From: an uncultured Kineothrix sp.
Lineage (GTDB): Bacteria; Bacillota; Clostridia; Lachnospirales; Lachnospiraceae
Direction: 5' to 3'
Assembly: GCA_910588855.1 (NCBI GenBank)
Contig: CAJUSR010000012.1
Location: forward strand, 46,570 to 110,569
DNA length: 64,000 bases
A model generated the notes under the pieces. The model made no database searches. It saw nothing but the letters and a program-made list of their open reading frames with translations, and was not told the DNA's origin. Positions 8,889 to 17,942 of this stretch are shown here, one piece after another (position 1 is the first letter of the stretch; every line of letters starts with the position of its first letter). The translations under genes were made by a program, and so were the position numbers.

Positions 8889-10079
8889 ATGGAGAGAAAA
8901 GTAGGAACGATATCGAGAGGAATCCGTTGCCCTATCATAAGGGAAGGGGATAATTTGGTAAAAATCGTGACGGACAGTGTATTAGAGGCAGCAGAAAGCG
9001 AAGGCTTTGCGTTAAGGGACAGAGATGTGATTGCGGTCACGGAGTCAGTGGTTGCCCGTTCCCAGGGCAATTACGCATCAATAGATGATATTGCTAAAGA
9101 CGTAAAAGCAAAACTGGGCGGCGGAACTATAGGGGTTATTTTCCCCATTTTATCCAGAAACCGTTTTGCCATCTGCCTGCGTGGGATTGCGAAAGGTGCG
9201 GAGAAAATCGTGCTGATGTTAAGCTACCCCAGTGATGAAGTAGGGAACGAACTGGTTTCTTTAGATAAATTGGATGATGCTGGAATCAATCCTTACAGCG
9301 ATTTGCTGACGTTGGAAAAATATAGGGAGCTTTTCGGAGAAAATAAACATCCTTTTACCGGGGTGGATTATGTGCAGTATTACAGCGATATTATCCGCGA
9401 AGAGGGAACGGAAGTAGAAGTGGTTTTTGCTAATGACTGCCGGAAAATATTAAAATATACGAAAAACGTGTTAAACTGCGATATCCATACCCGTGCCCGT
9501 ACAAAGAAGATACTGAAAGCGTGTGGAGCAGAGGTGGTATGCGGTTTGGATGATATATTGAATGCACCGTTAAATGGAAGCGGGCACAATGAAAAATATG
9601 GGCTTTTAGGCTCTAACAAATCCACGGAAAGTTCCGTAAAGCTTTTCCCAAGGGAATGTACGGATTTAGTGATGGATATACAAAAGGAAATCCTTGACAA
9701 GACAGGGAAGCATGTGGAAGTAATGGTATATGGCGATGGAGCGTTTAAAGATCCGGTAGGGAAGATATGGGAATTGGCAGATCCTTGCGTATCTCCCGCA
9801 AGTACGCCAGGATTGGAAGGAACGCCCAACGAAGTGAAATTGAAATATTTGGCGGATAATGATTTTAAGGATTTATCCGGGGCAGCATTAAAGGAAGCCA
9901 TTGAAAAACGCATTAGGGAGAAAAAGGATAATTTGGTGGGCGATATGGCGTCACAAGGTACGACTCCAAGGAAGCTGACGGATTTAATCGGTTCCCTTTG
10001 CGATTTGACCAGCGGTTCCGGGGATAAAGGTACACCGGTAATTTTGATTCAGGGTTATTTTGACAATTACGTTAGCTGA
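8889..10079 (+). CDS. Coenzyme F420-0:L-glutamate ligase-like protein
   Basis: A 396-residue protein with the CofE/F420-ligase fold. Recognisable blocks are DVIAVTESVVARSQGNY and GGGTIGVIFPILSRNRF near the N terminus, VMVYGDGAFKDPVGKIWELADP in the middle, and MASQGTTPRKLTDLIGSLCDLTSGSG at the C-terminal end. CofE adds glutamates to F420. No other F420 gene is in view and Lachnospiraceae are not known F420 users, so it probably ligates an amino acid to another acid substrate. It follows leader copy 2 and ends 160 bases before the EF-G-like gene. Family assignment is firm; substrate unknown. Confidence 0.8.
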   Translation: MERKVGTISRGIRCPIIREGDNLVKIVTDSVLEAAESEGFALRDRDVIAVTESVVARSQGNYASIDDIAKDVKAKLGGGTIGVIFPILSRNRFAICLRGIAKGAEKIVLMLSYPSDEVGNELVSLDKLDDAGINPYSDLLTLEKYRELFGENKHPFTGVDYVQYYSDIIREEGTEVEVVFANDCRKILKYTKNVLNCDIHTRARTKKILKACGAEVVCGLDDILNAPLNGSGHNEKYGLLGSNKSTESSVKLFPRECTDLVMDIQKEILDKTGKHVEVMVYGDGAFKDPVGKIWELADPCVSPASTPGLEGTPNEVKLKYLADNDFKDLSGAALKEAIEKRIREKKDNLVGDMASQGTTPRKLTDLIGSLCDLTSGSGDKGTPVILIQGYFDNYVS

Positions 10080-10240
10080 CAATGGATGCCGCGTTGCGCG
10101 GGCATACTTATGGCAAGGGAAGAGCTGCGTTCAGGCTGCAAAATGCAGCTTGAGGGCAGCTTTCTATTCACAAGGAACACGGGAGGATTGCCTGTGGGGG
10201 CAATCTGTGCCGGTGTGGCAGGCAGGAAAGGGAGGACGGG

Positions 10241-13012
10241 GTGGTAATAGGGATATTGGCGCATGTGGATGCGGGAAAGACAACTTTATCGGAAGCAATG
10301 CTTTATTTCAGCGGCAGTATCCGGCAGATGGGCAGGGTGGATAATAAAGATGCTTTTTTAGACACCTATGAATTGGAGAGAAGCCGGGGAATCACGATTT
10401 TCTCCAAGCAGGCTCTTTTCCGGCTTGGGGATAGGCAGGCAACGCTGCTGGATACTCCCGGGCATGTGGATTTTTCCGCTGAAATGGAGCGTACGCTGCA
10501 AGTGTTGGATTATGCAGTGCTGGTTATAAGCGGAGCGGATGGAGTACAAGGCCATACCGTAACCTTATGGCGGCTGTTGAAAAAATACAATTTGCCGGTA
10601 TTTCTATTTATAAATAAAATGGATCAGAACGGAACGGACAAAGATGCATTGATGGCGGAACTGAAAAAAAGGTTAAGCAGCGAATGTATTGATTTTACAA
10701 AAAAGTGTTCCAAAGAAGAGCAGCAGGGGTTTTACGAGAATATAGCAATGGCTGAAGAAGCAGTATTGGATACTTTTTTGGAGCAAGGAACAATAGCGGA
10801 GGAAGAAATCAAAAGATTGATTACAGAGCGCAAAATATTCCCTTGTTTTTTCGGTTCCGCCCTGAAATCGGAAGGGGTAAAAGAATTTCTTCTCGGGCTG
10901 GCAGACTATACGCAAAAGAAAACATACCCGGATGCCTTTGGCGCCAAAGTATTTAAAATCACCAGAGACCAGCAGGGGAACCGATTGACTTTTTTAAAGG
11001 TTACAGGGGGGAAGCTGAAGACAAAAGAAGCGCTTAACGGTGGTAAAGACGGGGAACATTGGGAAGAAAAGATAAATCAAATCCGTATTTATTCCGGAGA
11101 AAAATACCGCGTGGCGGAAGAAGCGGCAGCCGGGGATGTCTGTGCATTGATTGGGCTTACCCATACCAAACCAGGGGAAGGGCTGGGGATAGAAAGAGCC
11201 TCTTTCCTTCCTGTTTTGGAACCGGTTTTGACTTACCGGCTGGAATTGCCGCCGGATTGCAATCCGGCCCTACTGCTTCCGAAGCTTCGGATGTTGGAGG
11301 AAGAAGAGCCGCAGCTTCATTTGGTGTGGGATGAAACCCTCAAAGAAATACAGGTAAAAATCATGGGGGAAGTGCAGACAGAAGTGCTGAAAAGTATGAT
11401 TGCCGAACGGTTTGGCGTTGCAGTAAATTTCGGTACAGGGAATATTGTGTATAAAGAGACGATTGCCAATGCAGTAGAAGGGGTGGGTCATTTTGAACCT
11501 TTGAAGCATTATGCGGAGGTGCATCTTTTGCTGGAACCGGGGGAGACGGGAAGCGGGCTTGTGTTCGCATCGGATTGCAGCGAGGATATGCTGGACCGGA
11601 ATTGGCAGCGGCTTGTGCTGACCCATTTGGAGGAAAAGGAGCATAAAGGAACGCTGACCGGTGCGCCGATTACCGATATGAAGATTACCTTAATTGGAGG
11701 GAAAGCCCATCAAAAACATACGGAAGGCGGGGATTTTAGGCAGGCATGTTACCGGGCGGTACGTCAGGGGCTGATGGAGGCACAGCCTGTCCTTTTGGAA
11801 CCTTATTATGATTTCCGGCTGGAGGTGCCGGAGAAAATGATAGGTCGTGCTATGGCGGATGTGGAAAAAATGAGCGGCGCTTTTTCTGCGCCCGTGACAG
11901 AAGATGGGATGGGGGTACTGACAGGATATGCCCCGGTAGCATCCATGCGCGATTATCCAAGGGAAGTAGCGGCGTATACAAAGGGGCATGGGAAATTATT
12001 TTGTACATTGCGGGGATATGGATTGTGCCACAATACGGAAGAAGTGGTAAGGCAGATGGCTTATGAGCCGGAAAGGGATTTGGAAAATCCTTCAGGCTCT
12101 GTATTCTGTGCCCATGGAGCCGGCTTTTTTGTGGAATGGGATAAGGTAAAAGAGTACATGCATGTGGAAAGCTGCTATTTGGCTTCTGCGTACCAGCCGC
12201 AAAATGATGTGTTTTGGACAGAAGAAATGGAAAAAGTGCAAAACGGAAACCTTTTTCGTCAAAGAAAAGAAGACGGAGAGGGCAAAGATGCGGGAAAATG
12301 GTTAGGTATGGAAGAAGTGGATGCTATTTTAGGCAAAGCGCTTTATGCCAATAAGAGGGAAGGCAAAGCGCCGGAGAGGGGCAGGGCCGGTAAATGGGGT
12401 TCTTCTTCCAAAGAAAGGGGAGCTTATGCCAGAGGCTATGCTGCGGACTCACAGACGCGTACGTATGGGCAAGAACAAGCCAGAGGCGCCAAAAAGCAAG
12501 AGAAAAAAGAAAAGTATCTCTTAGTGGATGGATATAATATTATCTTTGCCTGGGATGACTTGCGGGAACTGGCAAAAGTGAGCATTGACGGGGCAAGGGG
12601 AAAGCTAATGGATATCCTCTGCAATTATCAGGGGATTAAAAGATGCCAGATGATACTTGTATTCGACGCTTACCGGGTACAAGGGCATGCGACGGAAATT
12701 TTTGACTACCACAATATCCATGTGGTATATACGAAAGAGGCGGAAACGGCTGACCAATACATCGAAAAGTTTGCCCATGAAAACGGGCGGAAAGCCGATG
12801 TGACGGTGGCGACATCGGACGGGATAGAACAGATTATTATCCGGGGGCAGGGCTGTACCCTGCTTTCGGCCAGGGAATTAAAAGAAGAAGTCGAAAGGGC
12901 TTCAGAGGAAATTGGTAGGGCTTATGCGGATAAACAGGAAAAAGGCAGGAATTATCTTTTTGATATGGCCACAAAGGAAGGAAAAGAGGCATTGGAGCAG
13001 ATAAAAGAGTAA
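10241..13012 (+). CDS. EF-G/TetM-like ribosomal GTPase fused to a YacP/Rae1-type NYN domain
   Basis: Start is GTG 10241 with GGAGG five bases upstream; the protein begins directly with the G1 region (HVDAGKTT, residues 8-15). DTPGHVDF and FINKMDQNGTD give the other GTPase motifs. Residues to about 690 follow the TetM/TetO ribosomal-protection layout (GTPase, domain II, domains III-V). A Lys/Gly-rich linker (about 690-757) joins it to an NYN/PIN-like domain (about 758-905) with LLVDGYNIIFAW, ILVFDAYRV and TVATSDGIEQ, the family of B. subtilis YacP (Rae1), an endoribonuclease acting in the ribosomal A site. It is probably a translation-coupled mRNA surveillance factor; simple tetracycline resistance is less likely. 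Confidence 0.85.
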   Translation: MVIGILAHVDAGKTTLSEAMLYFSGSIRQMGRVDNKDAFLDTYELERSRGITIFSKQALFRLGDRQATLLDTPGHVDFSAEMERTLQVLDYAVLVISGADGVQGHTVTLWRLLKKYNLPVFLFINKMDQNGTDKDALMAELKKRLSSECIDFTKKCSKEEQQGFYENIAMAEEAVLDTFLEQGTIAEEEIKRLITERKIFPCFFGSALKSEGVKEFLLGLADYTQKKTYPDAFGAKVFKITRDQQGNRLTFLKVTGGKLKTKEALNGGKDGEHWEEKINQIRIYSGEKYRVAEEAAAGDVCALIGLTHTKPGEGLGIERASFLPVLEPVLTYRLELPPDCNPALLLPKLRMLEEEEPQLHLVWDETLKEIQVKIMGEVQTEVLKSMIAERFGVAVNFGTGNIVYKETIANAVEGVGHFEPLKHYAEVHLLLEPGETGSGLVFASDCSEDMLDRNWQRLVLTHLEEKEHKGTLTGAPITDMKITLIGGKAHQKHTEGGDFRQACYRAVRQGLMEAQPVLLEPYYDFRLEVPEKMIGRAMADVEKMSGAFSAPVTEDGMGVLTGYAPVASMRDYPREVAAYTKGHGKLFCTLRGYGLCHNTEEVVRQMAYEPERDLENPSGSVFCAHGAGFFVEWDKVKEYMHVESCYLASAYQPQNDVFWTEEMEKVQNGNLFRQRKEDGEGKDAGKWLGMEEVDAILGKALYANKREGKAPERGRAGKWGSSSKERGAYARGYAADSQTRTYGQEQARGAKKQEKKEKYLLVDGYNIIFAWDDLRELAKVSIDGARGKLMDILCNYQGIKRCQMILVFDAYRVQGHATEIFDYHNIHVVYTKEAETADQYIEKFAHENGRKADVTVATSDGIEQIIIRGQGCTLLSARELKEEVERASEEIGRAYADKQEKGRNYLFDMATKEGKEALEQIKE

Positions 13013-13188
13013 AGGCTTTTTTCTCAGGTAACCGCTAAAAGGGCCGTATCGTATTTGCAGATACACTGTTTTTAAGGAAAGTTGGGAAGGCGGTTGATTC
13101 TTAGCAGTTTATGCTTTTAAGCAGCCTATACTTTTAAGAAGGGGAAACGGCGCACTGTCGGAATATGGAAGGAAAGGTGAGAAGCGGG

Positions 13189-15177
13189 ATGGTAAGGAAG
13201 AGGAAAATAGGGGATTGGATGAGGCGTTTGTCTGCCGTAGTTTTTATATTGCTGTCCGTAGCAATATGTATGGGCAAGGGTATGGAAGGTGCGGCAGCAG
13301 AGGGGGAAAGCAGCGTCAGCATCTTGTTTACTCATGATATGCATTCCCATATCAATAGTTTCCAGACCGTATATCGGGGGGAAGATGTAGACATCGGCGG
13401 ATTTGCAAGAATCCAGACAATTATTAACAGACAAAGGGAAAAAGACCCGGAAACATTGCTTGTGGACGGCGGAGATTTTTCTATGGGGAGCCTGTTCCAG
13501 ACCGTGTATGAAACGCAGGCATCTGAGCTTCGGCTAATGGGGGCTATGGGGTATGATGCCACGACTTTGGGAAACCATGAGTTTGATTTCCGTTCCAAAG
13601 GGTTGGAAAATATGCTGCGTACGGCAGCCGGAAGCGGGGAAGAGCTTCCGGCGCTGCTGGTCTGCAATGTGGACTGGACGGATATGGGGGAAGAACAGGC
13701 AGAGATCAAAGAGGCATTTGAGGCATACGGGGTAAAAGAATATGAAATCGTAGAGAAAAACGGGGTAAGGATTGCCTTGATTGGTGTATTTGGGGAGGAT
13801 GCTCTGGCCTGTGCGCCCACCTGCGCCCTTTCCTTTGAAAATCCGGCAGAAGCGGTGGCAAAGACGGTGGCAAAGATTCAGGAAAAAGAAGATGTAGATA
13901 TGTTTGTGTGCCTTTCCCACTGCGGAACGAGCGAAGACAAAAAGAAATCCGAGGACGAAATGATTGCCAAAAAGGTGCCGCAGTTGGATTTGATTATCAG
14001 CGGCCATTCCCACACAACATTGGAAGAACCTTTGGCATATGGGGATACTTATATTGTTTCGGCAGGGGAATATGGGAAAGCGGTAGGCTCTTTTACTATG
14101 ACGAAGAAAGCGGATAACCGATGGGAGTTGGAGGACTATGAGCTGCTATCTACCACGGAAGAGATTCCGGAGGACGAAGAGATAAAGGAAAGAATCAAAG
14201 AATTTGAAAAAACCATTGATGTAGATTACCTCTCCCTTTTTGGTTATACGTCAGAACAAGTGCTGGCACATAATTCATATGGTTTTAGTACGGTGCATGA
14301 CTTAGAACAGATACATACGGAGCATAACCTTGGAAATCTGATGGCGGATGCATATATTTATGCAGTGGAGACTGCGGAAGGCTACGACGGGGTTCCGGTG
14401 GCTATGGCGGTGGTGCCAAGCGGAACGATTAGGGATACTTATGTGCCGGGGGATATTACGGTAGAAGATGTGTTCAATTCCTTTTCTTTAGGGATTGGGA
14501 AGGATGGGATTCCCGGTTATCCGCTGGTGAGTGTGTATCTGACCGGAAAGGAACTGAAAGTGGTGGCGGAAATTGACGCTTCCGTGTCGGATTTCATGAA
14601 AACAGCCCGCCTGTATATGAGCGGCATGAATATGGTGTTTAATCCAAACAGGCTGATTTTAAACAAAGTGACAGACGTTTATTTAACAAAGGGGGATAAT
14701 GGGCAACTGCTGCCGGAAGGGACCGGAGGGAAGACAGAACGGATAGAAGTGGAGGACGATAAGCTGTACCGGATAGTGGCCGATTTGTATTCCGGGCAAA
14801 TGCTTAGTGCAGTGACGGATATGTCTCATGGCCTTCTTTCGGTGGTGCCCAAACATGCGGACGGAACGCCTGTTACAGATTTTGAGGACTGCATTGTTTA
14901 CGACGGCGATATGGAATTAAAGGCATGGGCAGGCATTGCCAAATATATGTCTTCTTTTGAGGCCGGCGCAGACGGTTTAGCCACTGTGCCGCCATATTAC
15001 GGAACAGATCAAGGCAGGAAAGTAGTGGAAGATAAAAAGGATTTAGGAAGCCTGCTAAAGAACCCGAACCGGTATGCAGTGATGATAGCAGCGGCGGTTC
15101 TTATGGTAATCCTGATTTTGGCAGCGATAATAACAGCCATTGTGAAATTATGGAAAAAAGCGGCGGCGAAGCGGTGA
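13189..15177 (+). CDS. Surface-anchored 5'-nucleotidase / UshA-family phosphoesterase
   Basis: Start chosen at ATG 13189 (MVRKRKIGDWMRRL), which has AAAGGTGAG upstream; an in-frame ATG lies 24 bases earlier. The 662-residue product has a signal peptide (to about residue 38) and a metallophosphoesterase domain with FTHDMHSH, GGDFSMGS, LGNHEFD and ISGHSHTTL. The C-terminal UshA-type nucleotidase domain contains NLMADAY. A final hydrophobic helix (about 630-652) followed by KKAAAKR anchors it in the membrane. It should release nucleosides and phosphate from external nucleotides. It is followed by an unusual A/G-rich repeat tract. Confidence 0.88.
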   Translation: MVRKRKIGDWMRRLSAVVFILLSVAICMGKGMEGAAAEGESSVSILFTHDMHSHINSFQTVYRGEDVDIGGFARIQTIINRQREKDPETLLVDGGDFSMGSLFQTVYETQASELRLMGAMGYDATTLGNHEFDFRSKGLENMLRTAAGSGEELPALLVCNVDWTDMGEEQAEIKEAFEAYGVKEYEIVEKNGVRIALIGVFGEDALACAPTCALSFENPAEAVAKTVAKIQEKEDVDMFVCLSHCGTSEDKKKSEDEMIAKKVPQLDLIISGHSHTTLEEPLAYGDTYIVSAGEYGKAVGSFTMTKKADNRWELEDYELLSTTEEIPEDEEIKERIKEFEKTIDVDYLSLFGYTSEQVLAHNSYGFSTVHDLEQIHTEHNLGNLMADAYIYAVETAEGYDGVPVAMAVVPSGTIRDTYVPGDITVEDVFNSFSLGIGKDGIPGYPLVSVYLTGKELKVVAEIDASVSDFMKTARLYMSGMNMVFNPNRLILNKVTDVYLTKGDNGQLLPEGTGGKTERIEVEDDKLYRIVADLYSGQMLSAVTDMSHGLLSVVPKHADGTPVTDFEDCIVYDGDMELKAWAGIAKYMSSFEAGADGLATVPPYYGTDQGRKVVEDKKDLGSLLKNPNRYAVMIAAAVLMVILILAAIITAIVKLWKKAAAKR

Positions 15178-15340
15178 GAAGTGGTCAGAAGGAATAAGAA
15201 GTGGCAAGAAGTAGTAAGAAGCAGTAAAAAGCAGCAAAAAGCAGTAAGAAGTGGTAGGAAGCAGTAAGAAGTGGCAAGAAGCAACAAAAAGTAGTAAGAA
15301 GCAATAAGAAGTAGCAAGAAGCAATAAAAAACGATAAGTC
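15178..15340 (+). repeat. Degenerate A/G-rich short repeats (AAGAAGCAGTA type)
   Basis: About 160 bases built from roughly 10-12-base variants of AGAAGCAGTA, AGAAGTGGCA and AAAAGCAGCA begin immediately after the nucleotidase stop codon. Stop codons occur in the plus frames, so it is not a coding extension. Function not visible. Confidence 0.8.
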
Positions 15341-15394
15341 CCCTCATATGCTAAAGAAATATGGCAATGTTGCTGCCCGAAAAGGAGGAGTAAA

Positions 15395-16735
15395 ATGCAA
15401 AAAGATTTAACGCAAGGCCCGATAACATCCAATCTATTGCGCTTTGCGGTTCCCTTAATGATTGGAAATTTGCTGCAGCAATTTTATAATATAGCGGACA
15501 CATGGATTGTTGGGCAGTTTTTAGGGGCGGATGCTTTGGCGGCAGTGGGTTCTTCTTATACATTGATGGTCTTCCTTACATCCATTTTATTGGGTTTATG
15601 TATGGGAAGCGGGGCGGTCTTTTCCATTTATTATGGGAGAAAAGACGAAGAAAAGTTAAAATCCAGTATTTTCCAGTCCTTTGCCCTGATTGGGGCAGTA
15701 ACGTTGGTTTTAACCGTTTTGGTTTTTGCAGGTTTGGCAATGATTATCCGGCTGCTTCAGGTTCCGGTTTCGGTAGTTCCTTTGATGCATAATTACTTAT
15801 GGGTTATTTTTTGGGGGATTCCGGCAACTTTTTTTTATAATTATTTTGCCAATATGCTCCGTGCAGTGGGAAATTCGGTAACTCCGTTGCTGTTTTTGGG
15901 GGTGGCGGCGATACTGAATATCCTATTGGATTTGCTGTTTGTCCTGGTATTTGGTATGGGTGTAGAAGGGGCAGCGGCAGCCACCGTTTTGGCCCAGTAT
16001 CTTTCCGGTTTGGGCATTATGGGATATACGCTGCGGTGTGTTCCGTCGCTGCGCATACAGAGAAGGCATATGGCATGGAAAACGGATATTTTAAAAGAAA
16101 TTACCGGCCTTTCCTTTTTAACATGCGTCCAACAGTCTATTATGAATTTAGGCATATTGATGGTGCAGGGTTTAGTGAACAGTTTTGGTGCAGGGATTAT
16201 GGCTGCTTTTGCGGCAGCGGTGAAAATAGATTCTTTTGCTTATATGCCAGTGCAGGATTTCGGCAATGCGTTTTCTACCTTTGTGGCACAAAATTATGGA
16301 GCCGGAAAGAATGAGAGGATACGGGAGGGTATCCGCAGTGCGGTGATAGCGGTATTTTTCTTTTGCCTGGTCATTAGCGCTGCAGTCTGCCTGTTTGCAA
16401 AGCCTTTGATGGGGATTTTTATCCCGGCATCTGAAACGGGTATTATAGCAGAAGGGGTGCGTTATCTTCGGATAGAAGGGGCATGTTATATCGGAATCGG
16501 GCTGTTATTTTTGCTGTATGGGTTCTACCGGGCCGTACATAGACCGGGGATGTCCGTGGTGCTGACAGTGATTTCTCTGGGCACCAGAGTGGTTCTTGCT
16601 TATATATTGTCTGCTATCCCACAGATAGGTGTTATCGGGATATGGGTTTCCGTACCAATCGGCTGGCTGTTAGCGGATATGGCAGGGGTTATCTTTTATT
16701 GGATGCGGTACCGGGGGAGGAGTGAAAGCTTATGA
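15395..16735 (+). CDS. MATE-family multidrug/Na+ antiporter
   Basis: A 446-residue, very hydrophobic protein with 12 predicted membrane helices in two similar halves. It begins MQKDLTQGPITSNLLRFAVP with the usual QFYNIADTWIVGQFLGADALAAVG block of MATE transporters of the DinF/NorM-like clostridial group. It exports cationic compounds using an ion gradient; the substrate cannot be deduced. The RBS GGAGGAG is 6 bases upstream of the ATG. No regulator gene is adjacent. Confidence 0.92.
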   Translation: MQKDLTQGPITSNLLRFAVPLMIGNLLQQFYNIADTWIVGQFLGADALAAVGSSYTLMVFLTSILLGLCMGSGAVFSIYYGRKDEEKLKSSIFQSFALIGAVTLVLTVLVFAGLAMIIRLLQVPVSVVPLMHNYLWVIFWGIPATFFYNYFANMLRAVGNSVTPLLFLGVAAILNILLDLLFVLVFGMGVEGAAAATVLAQYLSGLGIMGYTLRCVPSLRIQRRHMAWKTDILKEITGLSFLTCVQQSIMNLGILMVQGLVNSFGAGIMAAFAAAVKIDSFAYMPVQDFGNAFSTFVAQNYGAGKNERIREGIRSAVIAVFFFCLVISAAVCLFAKPLMGIFIPASETGIIAEGVRYLRIEGACYIGIGLLFLLYGFYRAVHRPGMSVVLTVISLGTRVVLAYILSAIPQIGVIGIWVSVPIGWLLADMAGVIFYWMRYRGRSESL

Positions 16736-16797
16736 AACGGAAAACGCTTCGGACGGTGCTGCCCCACACGGTACCGATTGCGGCAGGGATATTCTTT

Positions 16798-16827
16798 TTG
16801 GTATAATCTGTGGTAAAATGTTATAAT
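16798..16827 (+). promoter_or_regulatory. Promoter of the MBL-fold lipoprotein gene
   Basis: TTGGTA and a perfect TATAAT with an 18-base spacer, ending 33 bases before the start codon. Confidence 0.5.
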
Positions 16828-16860
16828 AGATTAGCAAAAGCGGCAAAAGGAGGAAGCGTT

Positions 16861-17922
16861 ATGAAAAAGTTTTTGTCGGTATTCTCTGCGTTTCTGGTTA
16901 TAGTTGCTTTATGTGGCTGTGCATTGGGGGCGGAAAGCCAGGCAGGCGGCACAGAAGGAACGGATGGGCTGGAGATACATTTTATTGATGTGGGGCAGGG
17001 GGATGCCACATTGATTAAATGCGGCGATAAGGCAATGCTGATTGATGCAGGGGAAAACGATAAAGGGGTTTTGGTACAAAACTATATAAGTAAGCAGGGA
17101 GTAAAGGCTCTGGATTATTTTATCGTTACCCATCCCCATTCGGACCATTGCGGAGGGGCGGATGTCATTATTACAAAATTTAAAATTGATACGGTTATTA
17201 TGCCGGGTTATGCAAGGGATACGGCTACTTACCGGGACGTGATACAGGCTTTGGATTATAAGCAGTATAAGGTAACAAAACCGGTTGTGGGGGATGTTTA
17301 CCGGCTTGGGGATGCAAAGTTTACAATTATTGCGCCCAATAAAGAAGATTATGGGGATGAAGCGAATAATTATTCGGTAGGAATCCTATTGGAGCATGGG
17401 GAAAAGAAATTCGTTTTTACAGGCGATGCGGAGGAAGAGGCGGAAGGGGATATTCTTGCAAACAAAATAACCATATCTGCCGATGTGCTGAAAACCGGGC
17501 ATCATGGGAGCCGGACTTCTTCTTCGGAAGACTTTGTTCAGGCGGTAGACCCGGAATATGCCGTTATAAGCTGTGGGGAGGATAACGAATACGGGCATCC
17601 CCATGCGGCAACGCTGAATACATTGAGGGCAATGGGGATAAAAGTATTCCGGACTGACGAGCAAGGCTCTATCATTGCAACTTCCGATGGGAAGCAAATA
17701 ACGTGGAATGCAGCGCCTTCCGATACGTGGAAAGCCGGAGAACCTACAAAGTCCGGCAATAAGGGATCTCAGGAGATTACCTATGTGCTGAATGTCAAAT
17801 CCAAAAAGTTCCATAGGCCAAGCTGTGAGTCTTTGCCTAAGGAAAACAGAAGCGATTCCATACAAAGCAGAGAGGAAATCATAGCGCAGGGTTATGTGCC
17901 TTGCAAAGGCTGTAATCCATAA
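16861..17922 (+). CDS. Secreted ComEC-type metallo-beta-lactamase-fold lipoprotein
   Basis: Start at ATG 16861 (MKKFLSVFSAF) with AGGAGG. A signal peptide ends in a lipobox (VALCGC), so it is probably a lipoprotein of 353 residues. The middle is the MBL domain found at the C terminus of ComEC: DVGQGDATLIKC, THPHSDHCGG, FTGDAEEEAEGD and TGHHGSRTSSSED give the metal ligands. The last ~45 residues (KKFHRPSCESL to CKGCNP) form the small Cys-containing motif shared with Ada-like domains and some secreted nucleases. An extracytoplasmic nuclease or phosphodiesterase is the likely role. There are no ComEC membrane helices, so it is not a DNA-uptake channel itself. tgt follows 20 bases later. Confidence 0.82.
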   Translation: MKKFLSVFSAFLVIVALCGCALGAESQAGGTEGTDGLEIHFIDVGQGDATLIKCGDKAMLIDAGENDKGVLVQNYISKQGVKALDYFIVTHPHSDHCGGADVIITKFKIDTVIMPGYARDTATYRDVIQALDYKQYKVTKPVVGDVYRLGDAKFTIIAPNKEDYGDEANNYSVGILLEHGEKKFVFTGDAEEEAEGDILANKITISADVLKTGHHGSRTSSSEDFVQAVDPEYAVISCGEDNEYGHPHAATLNTLRAMGIKVFRTDEQGSIIATSDGKQITWNAAPSDTWKAGEPTKSGNKGSQEITYVLNVKSKKFHRPSCESLPKENRSDSIQSREEIIAQGYVPCKGCNP

Positions 17923-17942
17923 AAAGAAGAAAGGAAAAAGAA

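Noticed and set aside
10241..12300. Acquired tetracycline-resistance gene (tetM/tetO)
   Set aside because: The NYN fusion and divergent sequence fit a resident translation factor better; no mobile-element genes surround it.
15148..15432. Long Phe/Leu/Ser-rich frames on the minus strand
   Set aside because: They are the complement of the A/G-rich repeat tract; no RBS and no family content.
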